Positions 6,319-6,993 of a DNA stretch of 6,993 nucleotides are shown here, in pieces. Positions within the stretch are counted from its first letter, which is position 1. Each line of letters starts with the position of its first letter. The position numbers and the translations under genes are program-made. The notes under the pieces are model-generated. The model was not told the DNA's origin and ran no database searches. It was given only the letters and a program-made list of their open reading frames with translations. This stretch comes from Oscillospiraceae bacterium. Lineage in GTDB: Bacteria; Bacillota; Clostridia; Oscillospirales; Acutalibacteraceae. Location of the stretch: the NCBI GenBank assembly GCA_029012165.1, contig JAQXLO010000142.1, positions 1-6,993 of the forward strand, read 5' to 3'.

Positions 6319-6371
6319 GGGGCTGTTGCATTTCGATGAAAACAGCGTCTTTATCGAAATGCGACAACCCC
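6319..6371. repeat. Large near-perfect intergenic inverted repeat (hairpin)
   Basis: Arms 6319-6337 and 6353-6371 are 19 bases each and complementary at 17 positions, one of the two exceptions being a wobble on either strand. Weaker pairing continues into the 15-base loop. The inner core GCATTTCGAT / ATCGAAATGC (6328-6337, 6353-6362) is perfect. It lies in the 86-base gap between murA and the hydrolase gene, 6 bases after the murA stop. No T-run follows on either strand, so it does not look like a standard intrinsic terminator. It could be a dispersed palindromic repeat, an RNA processing or stability element, or a weak attenuator. Confidence 0.85.
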
Positions 6372-6377
6372 CAACTG

Positions 6378-6993
6378 TCAGGAAGCGTGCGATACGGCAT
6401 CCGGGTCGGTCACACGAACACGCCGGATATCCGCACCGACATTGCGCAGTTTCTGCACAACATCTTCATATCCGCGGTCGATGTAGATCACATTTTCGAT
6501 CTCTGTCGTTCCGCTGGCCGCCAAGCCGGCAATAATCATTGCGGCGCCGGCACGAAGATCGTCCGCCTTCACAGGTGCGCCCTTGAGATGCTCCACGCCC
6601 TCGATCACAGCGATCTTGCCGTCCACCTTGATAGATGCACCCATACGAACCAGCTGCTCCACATAGCGGAAACGGCTGTCCCAAATGCCTTCGTTGATAA
6701 TGCTCGTCCCCTCCGCAATGGACAGCAAAACCGCCATCTGCGGCTGCATATCCGTTGGGAATCCGGGATGGGGCATTGTTTTGATGTTGCAGCGGGTCGG
6801 TCTGCGGTCGGACTTGATGAGAATGCTCTCGTCGAACTCCTCGACCTCAATGCCGCATTCGATCAATTTAGCCGTGATGGACTCCATATGCTTCGGAATG
6901 ACGTTGTTGATCAGTACATCGCCGCCTGCCGCCGCAACCGCCACCATGTAGGTACCGGCCTCGATCTGGTCGGGGATGATGGAATAGGTGCAT
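6378..6993 (-). CDS. murA: UDP-N-acetylglucosamine 1-carboxyvinyltransferase, C-terminal half (runs off right edge)
   Basis: MurA transfers enolpyruvate from phosphoenolpyruvate to UDP-GlcNAc, the first committed step of peptidoglycan synthesis, in the cytoplasm. It is the fosfomycin target. The visible 204 residues start within SIIPDQIEAGTYMVAVAAAG and continue to the stop TGA at 6378-6380. They include HPGFPTDMQPQ with the conserved catalytic Asp (E. coli D305 equivalent), a SRFRYVEQLVRMGA stretch, DLRAGAAMIIAGLAASGTT, and the C-terminal YIDRGYEDVVQKLRNVGADI, followed by RRV, which contains the conserved arginines. About half of a roughly 420-residue protein is present; the N-terminal half with the PEP-binding Cys loop lies outside, so fosfomycin sensitivity cannot be judged. 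Firmicutes often carry two murA copies; I cannot tell which this is. The next gene starts 86 bases downstream across the hairpin. Confidence 0.97.
   Translation of the reverse strand, partial: CTYSIIPDQIEAGTYMVAVAAAGGDVLINNVIPKHMESITAKLIECGIEVEEFDESILIKSDRRPTRCNIKTMPHPGFPTDMQPQMAVLLSIAEGTSIINEGIWDSRFRYVEQLVRMGASIKVDGKIAVIEGVEHLKGAPVKADDLRAGAAMIIAGLAASGTTEIENVIYIDRGYEDVVQKLRNVGADIRRVRVTDPDAVSHAS

Noticed and set aside
6319..6371. The hairpin as an intrinsic terminator for murA
   Set aside because: After the right arm in minus-strand RNA the sequence is UUCGCAAUUC, not a U-run, so standard rho-independent termination is unlikely, although weak attenuation is not excluded.
6292..6377. A promoter for the hydrolase-rlmH operon in the 86-base gap after murA
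   Set aside because: I found no -35/-10 pair with acceptable spacing on the minus strand; the gap is mostly the hairpin plus the ribosome binding site.
6326..6535. A short plus-strand frame starting in the hairpin (MHFDENSVFIEM...)
   Set aside because: It begins in the left arm of the inverted repeat and runs antisense into murA with no ribosome binding site. The peptide-like appearance follows from the palindrome.
1..6993. Defence system, mobile element, CRISPR array or RNA gene
   Set aside because: No transposase, integrase, nuclease or toxin-antitoxin motifs, no direct-repeat array, and no tRNA or rRNA-like stretch were seen. The genes are ordinary chromosomal ones with continuous minus-strand orientation.

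Overview
The window looks like chromosomal DNA from an anaerobic, moderately GC-rich member of the Firmicutes, most likely class Clostridia. The evidence is the 2-oxoacid:ferredoxin oxidoreductase gene (iorA), a DUF4364-type protein (a family I know mainly from Clostridia), Firmicutes-type RlmH and YycJ/WalJ proteins, strong AGGAGG-type ribosome binding sites, and frequent TTG/GTG starts. A finer placement (for example Oscillospirales) is only a guess. All eight genes are on the minus strand, so transcription runs from the right end to the left. No gene-free stretch exceeds about 175 bases.

Right part (6993 to 3967): the C-terminal half of murA (peptidoglycan precursor synthesis) is followed by an 86-base gap holding a large near-perfect hairpin. 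After it comes a tightly packed string: a YycJ/WalJ-type metallo-beta-lactamase-fold hydrolase, rlmH (23S rRNA methyltransferase), a small membrane protein with a HEYGH zinc-peptidase-like motif, and a DUF4364 protein. Junctions are 4-base ATGA overlaps or gaps of a few bases, so these genes are probably cotranscribed and translationally coupled.

Middle (3954 to 2244): araB (L-ribulokinase) starts 12 bases after the DUF4364 stop codon, with its Shine-Dalgarno overlapping that stop. It ends at a strong intrinsic terminator. A pentose catabolic kinase therefore appears as the last gene of an otherwise housekeeping operon; araA and araD are not in the window.

Left part (2243 to 1): a new transcription unit starts from a near-consensus promoter (TTGACA, 17 bases, TAGAAT), with an inverted repeat at the predicted transcription start that could be an operator. 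It encodes a sodium:solute symporter and then, after 44 bases, the N-terminal 184 residues of IorA (indolepyruvate ferredoxin oxidoreductase alpha subunit), which runs off the left edge.

I do not see a defence system, CRISPR array, prophage, insertion sequence or RNA gene. The parts most worth following are the intergenic hairpin (possible dispersed repeat), the uncharacterised HEYGH membrane protein, the placement of araB, and the possible operator in front of the symporter.
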